The notes beneath the pieces are model-generated. The model was not told where the DNA came from. It worked only from the letters and a program-made list of their open reading frames with translations, and made no database searches. This document shows positions 7,529 through 15,968 of a DNA stretch of 64,000 bases, in pieces (positions within the stretch are counted from its first letter, which is position 1; each line of letters opens with the position of its first letter). Origin of the DNA: Mycolicibacterium sp. CBMA 247 (lineage in GTDB: Bacteria > Actinomycetota > Actinomycetes > Mycobacteriales > Mycobacteriaceae). Both the position numbers and the translations under genes were made by a program. The DNA lies in NCBI RefSeq assembly GCF_009729095.1, contig NZ_VTGX01000001.1:62001-126000 (forward strand). The letters are read 5' to 3'.

Positions 7529-8811
7529 CCTGGATCCGGTCGGTTGGCAGCCGCCCCGTACCACTGGTACACCAGCAGGGCGATTTCGATGTCCAGCCGG
7601 TCATCGGCGATCGGACGGCCGCGGCGTTCCACCGCGCGGCCAACCCGGTATTTCACGGTGTTGAAATGCAAGTTGAGTTCCTGGGCGGCCAGTTTGTGGC
7701 TGGACCCACAACGCAGGAAGACGCGCAGAGTCTCCCGAAGCCGGGCGTCGTTCTCGTTGTCACCGGCCAGTTCGCCCAGCACCTGGCCCACCCAGCGGCG
7801 CGCCGAGTCGATATCGGCGCCGAGCAACGCCGCGGCGGCCAGGCCAGGCTCCGACGCACTCATCACCGTCGGCTCGGGTCGACCACCGGCAACCGCCACC
7901 CCGTGGGCGGCCAACGCCGCGAAATGCGTGCGACGAAAGCCCTCGAGCCCGGCACCCACCGTCCCGATTGCGACACTGGGCGCACCTTCACACTGCTGAG
8001 CGATCCTGCTGACCTCGGCGACCACGCCGGTGGGCGACATGCGGTACGGAAGCCAAACCCAGCCACTGGTCTGATCGGCCGCCACCAACAATGGACTGGC
8101 GGCCGTCTTCACCGCTGTCGCGAGGTCCCGCACGAAGCGTTGCAAGCGCGTCATCTCGTCGGCATCGCCCCGGACCTCCGGATACCATGCGACCAGACCG
8201 AGGTGATGCCATCGCAACGGATACCGGACCGCCGTGCTGGCCGCATCGACGTCGATGGGCTGGCGCGCCGCCAGGATCTCCCGGATCCTCAGCGCGCGAA
8301 GGCTGTTCTGATTTTCCAGCCACCGCTCACGTTCACCCTCGTACACCGTGACCACCTGCTGCGAAACCCAGTCGATGTACTCGAAGAGGGTGGTCGTGAT
8401 GGCCTCCAGTACCGCGATCCGCTGGTCAGGCGGAACATCGAGATCTCGCACTTCGCGGAAAACATGCTCGGTCATCCTCCGCTGACCGAGTCGGTAGGCA
8501 CGTACCAGCGCATTTACCGAAACACCGTGTTGAGCAAGGCGGCGAGCGTATTCGAGCGCTGCGGTCGGCGCCTCGACCCGCTCCACCGGGATCTCATGCC
8601 GCAGCGCATGCAGCAATGTGTCGACATTTCCCTCGACGCTCGCCCCGAGTAGATCGATAAGCCGTGCATCGCTGCGCAGTTCGGGAATCTCTTCTTCCAG
8701 AGACCCCTGGATGAATGACGACAGTACGGCGAGCTGCGAGTGCATGCGATCGGCCGTGACGCCAACAATTCGGGCGATATCCGCGCCATCGGCTGAACCC
8801 TGGTTCGCCAT
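7525..8811 (-). CDS. PucR/CdaR-type transcriptional regulator (first of a pair)
   Basis: A 428-aa regulator related to its downstream neighbour. The C-terminal helix-turn-helix reads LAAQELNLHFNTVKYRVGRA followed by DRLDIEIALLVYQWYG, the usual PucR-type DNA-binding end. The N-terminal part is predicted helical. The ATG at 8811 (MANQGSADGADIAR) is chosen because a TACGGT hexamer ends 6 nt before it, consistent with a leaderless transcript; the frame is open further upstream without a ribosome-binding site. Two adjacent coupled PucR proteins probably act together or arose by duplication. Confidence 0.85.
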   Translation of the reverse strand: MANQGSADGADIARIVGVTADRMHSQLAVLSSFIQGSLEEEIPELRSDARLIDLLGASVEGNVDTLLHALRHEIPVERVEAPTAALEYARRLAQHGVSVNALVRAYRLGQRRMTEHVFREVRDLDVPPDQRIAVLEAITTTLFEYIDWVSQQVVTVYEGERERWLENQNSLRALRIREILAARQPIDVDAASTAVRYPLRWHHLGLVAWYPEVRGDADEMTRLQRFVRDLATAVKTAASPLLVAADQTSGWVWLPYRMSPTGVVAEVSRIAQQCEGAPSVAIGTVGAGLEGFRRTHFAALAAHGVAVAGGRPEPTVMSASEPGLAAAALLGADIDSARRWVGQVLGELAGDNENDARLRETLRVFLRCGSSHKLAAQELNLHFNTVKYRVGRAVERRGRPIADDRLDIEIALLVYQWYGAAANRPDPG

Positions 8812-8817
8812 GGGACA

Positions 8818-8823
8818 ACCGTA
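8818..8823 (-). promoter_or_regulatory. -10 element (TACGGT) of the PucR pair, probably leaderless
   Basis: TACGGT on the minus strand matches the mycobacterial -10 pattern TANNNT and ends 6 nt upstream of the PucR ATG at 8811. No Shine-Dalgarno sequence is present. Inferred only from spacing. Confidence 0.35.
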
Positions 8824-9072
8824 GAACCTCAGATCGACCCTGGTGACCGATTCAGCCCGGAGATCAGGTGCGTTCTTTCTGTGCCAGACCGCCATCGACC
8901 GCGTGGCGCGGCGCTCCAACGGCCGCGTCGTGAACGTGACATCGATGGTCGATGAGGTGCGCCGCGAGTCCCCGACCGACACCGGGCAGGTGTAGAGCAC
9001 CAACCGAGGGATCTATATCTGATCGCGAAACCCGCTCGGCTCGTAGCGCTTTCGAGACGCTATGGGTCCGGA

Positions 9073-9816
9073 TCAGTCCACGCGGGTGGCGTGCACCTCC
9101 CAGAAGGGCATGTGCACCCGGCCGTCGACCAACCACGGTTCGATCACCCGCAGGCGCTCCAGCAGCGGGGTCATCTCATCGGCCATATCGGGGTTGCGGG
9201 CGGCCATCATCTCGAAAACCTCGACACTGACGTTGCCCTGGTAGGTGGTCGTCCCGAGATAGGTGATCTCCCAACCGCAGTCGGGAAGCACCGCGCGGAA
9301 ATCGTCGGCGGACATCGAACGCGGCATCCTGAAGCCGTTGACGTTGTGCGCGCCGAACTCGTACATGTACAGCCGCGCCCCGGGTTTGGTGGCGCGATGC
9401 AACGCCCGCACATAGGACTTCTGCAGCTCGGGCTCGCCGGTGAAGACGTGGTAGAAAGCGGTGTCGACGACGGTGTCGAATCTGCCCTCGAGCCCGTCCA
9501 GCTTCGTCGCGTCGGCCACCCGGAAGTCCACCGTCACACCGGCCTTCTGCGCGTTCTGCCGAGCCCGTTCGATCGCGGCCGACGAAGCATCAATACCCGT
9601 GGCCGACAACCCTTTTGACGCGTAGTGGATGGCATGGTGACCGGGCCCGGTGCCGGGATCGAGCACTTCGCCCTTGACGGCGCCGAGCGCGACGAGCTGC
9701 TGCACGACCGGCTGCGGCCCACCGATGTCCCACGGTGTCGCGGCAGGCAGTCCGTGCGCCGTCCGCTCGTCGCGGTACATCTCTTCGAAGCGATCGGATT
9801 CTTGCGGAGCAGTCAT
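9073..9816 (-). CDS. SAM-dependent methyltransferase (class I)
   Basis: A 247-aa protein with a seven-strand Rossmann methyltransferase fold. Motif I is VLDPGTGPGHHAIHYA near residue 51, followed by an acidic-end strand (TGIDASSAAIERA) and the VADATKLDGLEGRFDTVVD block. Substrate is unknown: this type includes thiopurine/halide-like small-molecule methyltransferases. It lies alone between the PucR pair and the heme operon, on the minus strand. A TACCCT hexamer 7 nt before the ATG suggests its own leaderless promoter. Confidence 0.85.
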   Translation of the reverse strand: MTAPQESDRFEEMYRDERTAHGLPAATPWDIGGPQPVVQQLVALGAVKGEVLDPGTGPGHHAIHYASKGLSATGIDASSAAIERARQNAQKAGVTVDFRVADATKLDGLEGRFDTVVDTAFYHVFTGEPELQKSYVRALHRATKPGARLYMYEFGAHNVNGFRMPRSMSADDFRAVLPDCGWEITYLGTTTYQGNVSVEVFEMMAARNPDMADEMTPLLERLRVIEPWLVDGRVHMPFWEVHATRVD

Positions 9817-9823
9817 GTCCGCG

Positions 9824-9829
9824 AGGGTA
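9824..9829 (-). promoter_or_regulatory. -10 element (TACCCT) of the methyltransferase gene
   Basis: TACCCT on the minus strand lies 7 nt upstream of ATG 9816 with no ribosome-binding site between. This fits a leaderless mycobacterial transcript. Spacing-based inference. Confidence 0.4.
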
Positions 9830-9895
9830 GACCCGCTAACTAAAAGCCCAGGTCAGCGGCCCGTTCCGCGCCTGGCGTGACAATGCGAGGGCGAG

Positions 9896-9945
9896 CAGAC
9901 GCGAAAGTGCCCCGGAATGCGCATTCCGGGGCACTTTCGCGTCTG
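9896..9945 (-). terminator. 50-bp perfect palindrome downstream of the heme operon
   Basis: Two 25-nt arms, CAGACGCGAAAGTGCCCCGG continuing AATGC and its exact complement, meet with no spacer. The hairpin lies 13 nt past the hemQ stop, in the gap before the methyltransferase. As RNA it would form a very stable stem but has no U-run, the form often proposed for mycobacterial terminators. A dispersed repeat element or protein-binding palindrome is also possible; no second copy was noticed in this window. Confidence 0.5.
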
Positions 9946-9957
9946 TTCGTGGGGAAA

Positions 9958-10653
9958 CTAGGGCAGCTTGGCGACCAGGTCCTCGACGCTGACCCGCGGG
10001 CCGGTGAAGAACGGCGTCTCCTCGCGGGTGTGCCGACGGGCGTCGGTGGCCCGCAGGTCGCGCATCAGGTCGACGATGCGGTGCAGTTCGGGCGCCTCGA
10101 AGGCCAGGATCCACTCGTAGTCGCCGAGCGCGAATGCCGGCACCGTGTTGGCCCGGACATCCTTGTAGCCGCGGGCGGCCATGCCATGCTCGGACAGCAT
10201 GCGCCGGCGCTCCTCGTCGGGGAGCAGGTACCACTCGTAGGACCGCACGAACGGGTACACGCAGATGTAGTTGCCCGGGTCCTCGCCGGCCAGGAACGCC
10301 GGGATGTGGCTCTTGTTGAACTCGGCAGGCCGGTGCAGCGCCACGCTGCTCCAAACCGGGTCGCTGATCCGGCCCAGCGCGGTGGCGCGGCGGAAGTCCG
10401 AGTAGGTCGCCTGCAGCGCCTCGAGGGTCTCGGCGTGGGTCCAGACCATGAAGTCGGCGTCGGCCCGCAGGCCGGCCACGTCGTACAGACCGCGCACGAC
10501 CACACCACGCTCTTCCTGGGACTTGAAGAATGCCGCCGTCTCGTCGGTCACCTGGGTGCGTTCCTCACCCAGCTCCCCGGGGTTCACCGCGAACACCGAG
10601 AACATCAGGTAGCGGATGGTGGAGTTCAGTTCGTCGTAGTCGAGCTTGGCCAT
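9958..10653 (-). CDS. hemQ: Coproheme decarboxylase HemQ (ChdC)
   Basis: A 231-aa chlorite-dismutase-fold protein that converts coproheme III to heme b by two peroxide-dependent decarboxylations, the last step of the coproporphyrin-dependent pathway of Actinobacteria and Firmicutes. Visible family blocks include [20 protein letters not shown], the [16 protein letters not shown] segment carrying the conserved catalytic-type tyrosine, the proximal-histidine region [14 protein letters not shown], and [23 protein letters not shown] 10653 ([10 protein letters not shown]) matches the family start and lies 4 nt after the hemY stop. It is the last gene of hemE-hemY-hemQ; M. tuberculosis has the same order (Rv2678c-Rv2676c). 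Confidence 0.95.
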   Translation of the reverse strand: MAKLDYDELNSTIRYLMFSVFAVNPGELGEERTQVTDETAAFFKSQEERGVVVRGLYDVAGLRADADFMVWTHAETLEALQATYSDFRRATALGRISDPVWSSVALHRPAEFNKSHIPAFLAGEDPGNYICVYPFVRSYEWYLLPDEERRRMLSEHGMAARGYKDVRANTVPAFALGDYEWILAFEAPELHRIVDLMRDLRATDARRHTREETPFFTGPRVSVEDLVAKLP

Positions 10654-10657
10654 ACGC

Positions 10658-12013
10658 CTATCGTGCCACGCCGCTGCGCACCAGTTCCGCGGCCGCTCGA
10701 GTGGCGGTTCCCACACACGCCGGCACGCCGATCCCATCCAGGTAAGCGCCCGCCACCGCGAGGGTCGGGGGCAGCCCCGCACGCAGATCGGCGACCAGAT
10801 CGCCGTGACCGGGACCGTACTGAGGCATCGCGTCGATCCAGCGGTGCACATGGCTGTCCACCGGGTCCACCGTCACACCGAACAGCGTGTTGAGATCGCG
10901 GGCCGACCAGGCCAGCAAATCCTCATCGCCGGTGTTGGCGGCCATGTCGTCGCCGTAGCGACCGAAGGACAGCCGCACCATCTCGACGTTCCCGCGCCGG
11001 CCCCACTTGCGCGACGACATCGTGATCGCCTTGGCGTTGAGGCGTTCTCCCGCGGCCACCAGCACACCCGATTGCTGCGGCAGTGGTGTCCCGCCCGGCA
11101 GCGCCAGTGCCACCACCGCCGCAGAGGCCACCCTGATACGTCTGGCCGCGGCGGCCGTGCGCGGCGCGATGTGTTCGATCAGCGAAGGCAGGTGCGGCGC
11201 AGGGACCGCCAGCAGCACCCCATCGGCGTGCCACCGCGCACCCTCGTCGTCGAGCACCGACCAGCCTCGTTCGCGACGGTCCACCCGCACCGCGGCAACC
11301 TGGGCCCACCGCACGTCTGCCCGCCGGCGCAACTCCTCCAGCAGCACTGCGTAACCGCCGTCGACCGCGCCGAACACCGGGCCGTCGGAAGGGGGCGGTA
11401 GCGCCTCACGCACCGCCTCGGTGAGGCTGCCGGCCCCACGGTCCAGTGCGGCGGCCAGGGACGGGACCGCCGAGCGCAACCCGATCGTGGCGGAGGACCC
11501 GGCATACACCCCGGTCAGCAGGGGATCAACGGACCGGGTCACCACCTGCGGGCCGAACCGGTCACCGACCAGATCGGCGACCGCCGGATCGGCTCCCCGG
11601 CTCCACTTCAGCGGACGGGCGCGCTCGTCGAGAATGCGCGCCACCGTCTCGTCGTCGACGAGTCCGAGCATGGACGACGCTTGCGCCGGAATGCCCTGGA
11701 GGGTGCCCTGCGGCAGCTGATGTAGCCGCGCACCGCTGTAGATCAGCGGGCGGGCACCCGTGGGGCTGAGTTGCCGGCCCGTCATTCCCAGCTCGCCGAG
11801 CAGATCGAGCATCTCGGGCCTGCGCACCACGAACGCCTCGGCCCCCACGTCGAACGGCTGCCCGCCGACCCGTTCGGTGCGCAGCACCCCGCCGAGCCGG
11901 TCAGCCGGATCGAGCAGCGTGATCTGGGCCCGCGGCCCGGCCGCGAGCCTCAACCGGTACGCCGCGACGAGGCCTGAAACACCGCCGCCGACAACGCAGT
12001 AGGAGGCACTCAC
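10658..12013 (-). CDS. hemY: Coproporphyrinogen III oxidase HemY (CgoX), FAD-dependent
   Basis: A 451-aa flavoprotein of the protoporphyrinogen-oxidase family. The N-terminal dinucleotide-binding motif is [15 protein letters not shown], followed by [15 protein letters not shown], and the C-terminal FAD block reads [20 protein letters not shown]. In the coproporphyrin-dependent pathway it oxidises coproporphyrinogen III to coproporphyrin III. The GTG start at 12013 overlaps the hemE stop by 4 nt (GTGA), so the two are coupled. Older annotation calls this protein protoporphyrinogen oxidase; the presence of HemQ next door supports the coproporphyrin route. Confidence 0.93.
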   Translation of the reverse strand: MSASYCVVGGGVSGLVAAYRLRLAAGPRAQITLLDPADRLGGVLRTERVGGQPFDVGAEAFVVRRPEMLDLLGELGMTGRQLSPTGARPLIYSGARLHQLPQGTLQGIPAQASSMLGLVDDETVARILDERARPLKWSRGADPAVADLVGDRFGPQVVTRSVDPLLTGVYAGSSATIGLRSAVPSLAAALDRGAGSLTEAVREALPPPSDGPVFGAVDGGYAVLLEELRRRADVRWAQVAAVRVDRRERGWSVLDDEGARWHADGVLLAVPAPHLPSLIEHIAPRTAAAARRIRVASAAVVALALPGGTPLPQQSGVLVAAGERLNAKAITMSSRKWGRRGNVEMVRLSFGRYGDDMAANTGDEDLLAWSARDLNTLFGVTVDPVDSHVHRWIDAMPQYGPGHGDLVADLRAGLPPTLAVAGAYLDGIGVPACVGTATRAAAELVRSGVAR

Positions 12014-13071
12014 AGCGAGTGCACCAGGGTCACCGCCTCGGTGATGATGCCGGGGTCGGTCGCCGGCAGCACACCGTGGCCCAGGTTGAAGACGTGACCG
12101 GTCGCCCCGGCGGCCACCGCGGCACGCCCGTCGTCGACCACTCGGCGCACCGCCGCCTCGGCCACCGGCCAGCCCGCCAACAGCACCACCGGATCCAGGT
12201 TGCCCTGCAGCGCGGTACCCGGCTTGACCCGCGCCGCGGCGTCCACCAGCGAGGTGCGCCAGTCCACCCCGACCATCGTGGCCGGCGCGGAGCCCAATGC
12301 CTCGGACATGGCCCCCAGCAGCTCCGCGGTACCGACGCCGAAATGCGTCATCGGCACGCCGGCGGCGGCCATGGTGGCGAACACCCGGGTAGTGTGCGGA
12401 AGCACGTAGGTCCGGTAGTCGGCCAACGACAACGTCCCGGCCCACGAGTCGAACACCTGCAGGGCATCCACCCCGGCGTCGACCTGGGCCTGAAGGAAGG
12501 CAATGGTCAGATCTGTCAGCGCGGTCATCAGCGCGTGCCAGGTGGCCGACTCGCCCAGCATCATCGCTTTGGTGCGTTCGTGGTGACGGCTGGGGCCGCC
12601 CTCCACCAGATAGGAGGCCAGCGTGAACGGGGCACCGGCGAAGCCGATCAGCGGCACCTCGCCCAACTCGCGCACCAGCATCGAGACAGCTTCCGAGATC
12701 GGCGAGACCTGCACCGGATCAAGCGGTTTCATGCCTTCGACATCGGCCAGCGTCCGGATCGGCTGCTCTATCACCGGGCCCACGTCGGGGACGATGTCCA
12801 GGCCGATCCCGGCGGCCCGCAGGGGCACCACGATGTCGGAGAACAGGATCGCGGCGTCGACGTCGTGCCTGCGCACCGGTTGCAGGGTGATCTCACAGAC
12901 GAGCTCGGGGTCGAAGCAGGCCTCCAGCATGCGGTGCTGGGCGCGCAGAGCACGGTATTCCGGCAACGACCGGCCGGCCTGCCGCATGAACCACACCGGC
13001 ACACGGTGCGGGGTGCGGCCGCTCGCAGCGGCAAGATAGGGGGAATCGGGCAGCTCCCGGCGGGTATTCAT
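12010..13071 (-). CDS. hemE: Uroporphyrinogen III decarboxylase
   Basis: A 353-aa cytosolic enzyme that removes four carboxyl groups from uroporphyrinogen III to give coproporphyrinogen III. The signature [19 protein letters not shown] occurs near residue 25, and the second family block [17 protein letters not shown] lies near the middle. ATG 13071 has AGGAG upstream. First gene of hemE-hemY-hemQ. Length and motifs are standard. Confidence 0.96.
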   Translation of the reverse strand: MNTRRELPDSPYLAAASGRTPHRVPVWFMRQAGRSLPEYRALRAQHRMLEACFDPELVCEITLQPVRRHDVDAAILFSDIVVPLRAAGIGLDIVPDVGPVIEQPIRTLADVEGMKPLDPVQVSPISEAVSMLVRELGEVPLIGFAGAPFTLASYLVEGGPSRHHERTKAMMLGESATWHALMTALTDLTIAFLQAQVDAGVDALQVFDSWAGTLSLADYRTYVLPHTTRVFATMAAAGVPMTHFGVGTAELLGAMSEALGSAPATMVGVDWRTSLVDAAARVKPGTALQGNLDPVVLLAGWPVAEAAVRRVVDDGRAAVAAGATGHVFNLGHGVLPATDPGIITEAVTLVHSL

Positions 13072-13168
13072 CGGCTCCTATGGTGCCACGAGGCTCCGGG
13101 CGCCGGCCGTTGCCGGTTCGTGACGCCCTCAATACGGCGCGCCTGCGTACCGTCCTGGCCTCATCGGC

Positions 13169-13174
13169 TAGCGT
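13169..13174 (+). promoter_or_regulatory. -10 element (TAGCGT) of the DUF3000 gene, leaderless type
   Basis: TAGCGT ends 8 nt before the GTG at 13183 and no Shine-Dalgarno sequence precedes that GTG. The arrangement fits a leaderless start and is part of the support for choosing this start codon. Confidence 0.45.
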
Positions 13175-13182
13175 CAAACGCC

Positions 13183-13764
13183 GTGACCTCTGCCGAACCG
13201 GCCCAGTTCCGGACGGCGGTGGCGGCGATGAACGCCACCACCGTACGGCCGGAAATCGAGCTGGGTCCGATACGCCCGCCACAGCGGCTGGCGCCCTACA
13301 GCTACGCGCTGGGCGCCGAGGTTCGGCATCCTGAGACGACGGTCGTCCCGGAGCGTTCCGAGGGCGACGCATTCGGACGGCTGATCCTGCTGCACGACCC
13401 CGACGGAGCCGAGGCGTGGGACGGCACCATGCGCCTGGTTGCCTACATCCAGGCCGACCTGGACTCCAGCGAAGCCGTCGACCCGTTGCTCCCCGAGGTG
13501 GCCTGGAGCTGGCTGGTGGACGCACTGAACACGCGCGCCGAGCACGTCACCGCACTGGGCGGCACCGTCACCGCCACCACCTCGGTGCGCTACGGCGACA
13601 TCTCCGGCCCGCCGCGTGCGCACCAGCTCGAACTGCGGGCCTCGTGGACGGCCACCAATCTGGAGCTTGGCCCGCACGTGGAGGCATTCTGCGAAGTTCT
13701 TGAGCACGCTGCCGGGTTGCCGCCGGCCGGCGTTACCGACCTGAATTCCCGTACCCGCGCGTAA
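13183..13764 (+). CDS. DUF3000 family protein
   Basis: A 193-aa conserved actinobacterial protein (Rv2680 counterpart) of unknown function. The sequence has no membrane segments or signal peptide; blocks such as RLAPYSYALGAEV and DGTMRLVAYIQADLDSSEA are typical of the family. Start GTG 13183 is preferred because of the -10 hexamer 8 nt upstream; a much longer open frame exists in the same register but is the antisense of hemE. It lies 4 nt before the RNase D-like gene and may be co-transcribed with it, which hints at an RNA-related role but does not show one. Confidence 0.85.
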   Translation: MTSAEPAQFRTAVAAMNATTVRPEIELGPIRPPQRLAPYSYALGAEVRHPETTVVPERSEGDAFGRLILLHDPDGAEAWDGTMRLVAYIQADLDSSEAVDPLLPEVAWSWLVDALNTRAEHVTALGGTVTATTSVRYGDISGPPRAHQLELRASWTATNLELGPHVEAFCEVLEHAAGLPPAGVTDLNSRTRA

Positions 13765-13768
13765 AAAG

Positions 13769-15025
13769 ATGACGAACGAGGACGCAAAAGACGCAGACGT
13801 CGTCGACCCCGCAGAGGCCGAATCGACCCCGCTGCTCTCACCAGCCGAAGGGGTACCAGAGGTCTGCGTCACCGCCGTCGACATCTCCTCTGCGGCAACA
13901 TCTCTCGCGAGAGGCAGCGGACCGTTTGCGATCGACGCGGAACGCGCGTCAGGCTTCCGATACTCCAATCGCGCCTACCTGGTGCAGATCCGCCGCTCCG
14001 GCGCGGGCACTGCGCTGATTGACCCGGTCAATCACGGCGGCTCCCCCATCGACGCGATGGCGCCGGTGGCCGAAGCCCTGGCCCACGACGAATGGGTGCT
14101 GCACGCCGCCGATCAGGACCTTCCGTGCCTGTCCGAGATCGGCCTGCGCCCAGACAAGCTCTACGACACCGAATTGGCCGGCCGGCTGGCCGGTTTCGAG
14201 CGGGTCAACCTCGCGGCAATGGTGCAACGGCTGCTCGGCCTGCAATTGATGAAAGGCCACGGTGCGGCCGACTGGTCCAAGCGCCCGCTGCCGCCGGATT
14301 GGCTCAACTACGCCGCCCTGGACGTCGAGGTGCTGCTGGAACTGCGCAACGCGATCGCCGCGGTGCTCGAAGAGCAGGGTAAAACTGATTGGGCGACACA
14401 GGAATTCGAGTACCTGCGTACCTATGTGGCTCAACCCACGCGGCGTGACCGCTGGCGGCGCACCTCTGGCATCCACAAGGTGCGCAACCCGCACGCACTG
14501 TCCGCGGTGCGCGAGCTGTGGACCACCCGCGACACCATCGCCCGGGGTCGCGACATCGCGCCGGGGCGGATCCTGCCCGACTCCGCGATCATCAACGCCG
14601 CCACGGCTGACCCCAAGACGGTCGACGAGCTCATCGCACTGCCGGTCTTCGGCGGTTCCAAGCAGCGTCGCAGTGCGAAGGTCTGGCTGGACGCACTGAA
14701 CCGGGCCAGGGAGAACACCGACCTGCCGGAGGCCAACGAGACCCAGAGCGGCCCGCCACCGGCAGCCCGCTGGGCCAGGCGCAAACCGGAAGCCGCGGCC
14801 CGACTGGAAGCCGCACGCGCCGGCCTGGCCGAGCTGTCGCAGCGGGTGTCGGTGCCTGCCGAGAACCTCATCACGCCGGAGGTGGTGCGCCGCCTGTGCT
14901 GGGACTGGCGTCCGGTGGGCGATGTGGCCACCGCGGTGTCGGAATTCCTCATCGAGGCCAATGTCCGGCCCTGGCAACGGGAACTGACGATCCCGGTGCT
15001 CACCGCAGCACTCAGCACCGACTGA
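13769..15025 (+). CDS. RNase D-like 3'-5' exonuclease with HRDC domain
   Basis: A 418-aa protein of the DEDD exonuclease superfamily. The first acidic pair is in FAIDAERASGF near residue 53, the second block is VLHAADQDLPCLSEIGL, and YAALDVEVLLEL carries the third and fourth. A C-terminal HRDC-type helical domain follows (ALSAVRELWTTRDTIA). RNase D trims the 3' ends of tRNA precursors in other bacteria. The DEDD positions appear intact; in the first motif the usual Glu is at DAE. Rv2681 counterpart, same order as M. tuberculosis. Confidence 0.88.
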   Translation: MTNEDAKDADVVDPAEAESTPLLSPAEGVPEVCVTAVDISSAATSLARGSGPFAIDAERASGFRYSNRAYLVQIRRSGAGTALIDPVNHGGSPIDAMAPVAEALAHDEWVLHAADQDLPCLSEIGLRPDKLYDTELAGRLAGFERVNLAAMVQRLLGLQLMKGHGAADWSKRPLPPDWLNYAALDVEVLLELRNAIAAVLEEQGKTDWATQEFEYLRTYVAQPTRRDRWRRTSGIHKVRNPHALSAVRELWTTRDTIARGRDIAPGRILPDSAIINAATADPKTVDELIALPVFGGSKQRRSAKVWLDALNRARENTDLPEANETQSGPPPAARWARRKPEAAARLEAARAGLAELSQRVSVPAENLITPEVVRRLCWDWRPVGDVATAVSEFLIEANVRPWQRELTIPVLTAALSTD

Positions 15026-15037
15026 GCGTCGGACGCT

Positions 15038-15937
15038 TCACCCGCCCACCCGGTCGATGTGGGCCAGGAAATGCGACAGCACCCCCTGCGGATCCTCGAT
15101 CTGCGGCCAGTGCGCGATGTCGTCCGCGAGCATCACCACGTCGGGATCGGGAATCACCTCGAGGTAGCGCTTCGCCATGTGCCGCCCCGAATTCGGGTCC
15201 GATGGCCCGTCGATCAGTCGCATCGATACCGCGGTCTGCCGCATGGCCCGCACCCACCGGTTGCGGTGCGTGTAGCGGTCGTTGACGAACCGGCCGACCT
15301 TGTGCATGACCCGCTTGCCATCGTTGTAGTCCAGGATCTGATGGAACTTCTCCATGAGCTGCGGAGACGGTTTGGTGTTCACCCCGAACATCTCATTGAT
15401 CGTGGGCTCCATGAGCCGACGTGAGAGCCGGCTGCCCTGCAGCGGACTCATGATGTCGCCCAACGGGGTTCGCGACATGACCTTCTGCAGCAGGCGTGGG
15501 GTGTAGGCCTCGTTGAACAGTCCGCCGTTGAGCCAGGTAATCGATTCGATGTCCAGCGCGCCGTAGGCCCGGCCGCCGAATTCGTGGCGGGCCAGCAGTT
15601 CCTGGCCGACCGACACGCCCAGGTCATGGGCCAGAATGTGTGCGCTGCCAACCCCGAGGTGATCCAGCAGCGCCTCGTGCATGTCAGCGTGGTCGGGCAC
15701 CGAGTAACCGTAGGCGACCGGCTTATCGGAGAAACCCATCCCGATCATGTCCGGCGCGATGACGGTGAACCGCTCGGTCAATGCGGGCCAGATCAGCGCC
15801 CAGTCCCAGGAGTTGAACGGATAGCCGTGGATCAGAAGAAGATTCGGGCCACTTCCCTCGACCCGGTAGAAGATGTCGAAGCCCAGGTAGTCGAAGGACT
15901 GCCCGGCGTCCTTCCAATGCTGCAATTCGGCGTCCAT
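15038..15937 (-). CDS. Alpha/beta hydrolase of the haloalkane dehalogenase/epoxide hydrolase group
   Basis: A 299-aa hydrolase. The oxyanion motif LLLIHGYPFNSWDW is near residue 33, and the nucleophile elbow reads AHDLGVSVG with aspartate (about D105) in place of serine, as in haloalkane dehalogenases and epoxide hydrolases. The C-terminal histidine is probably in ADDIAHWPQIEDP. It is convergent with the RNase D-like gene. The natural substrate is not predictable. M. tuberculosis lacks this gene at the corresponding site, where dxs follows Rv2681 directly, so it looks like an accessory insertion. Confidence 0.82.
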   Translation of the reverse strand: MDAELQHWKDAGQSFDYLGFDIFYRVEGSGPNLLLIHGYPFNSWDWALIWPALTERFTVIAPDMIGMGFSDKPVAYGYSVPDHADMHEALLDHLGVGSAHILAHDLGVSVGQELLARHEFGGRAYGALDIESITWLNGGLFNEAYTPRLLQKVMSRTPLGDIMSPLQGSRLSRRLMEPTINEMFGVNTKPSPQLMEKFHQILDYNDGKRVMHKVGRFVNDRYTHRNRWVRAMRQTAVSMRLIDGPSDPNSGRHMAKRYLEVIPDPDVVMLADDIAHWPQIEDPQGVLSHFLAHIDRVGG

Positions 15938-15943
15938 GCCTGC

Positions 15944-15949
15944 AACCTA
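15944..15949 (-). promoter_or_regulatory. -10 element (TAGGTT) of the hydrolase gene
   Basis: TAGGTT on the minus strand ends 6 nt upstream of ATG 15937, with no ribosome-binding site. Matches the leaderless pattern. Confidence 0.4.
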
Positions 15950-15968
15950 GTTGAGTTCCGATGACGCG

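Noticed and set aside
12019..13182. Long plus-strand open frame leading into the DUF3000 gene
   Set aside because: It is the antisense of hemE and reads as low-complexity His/Gly/Arg sequence typical of high-GC shadows; the gene begins at GTG 13183.
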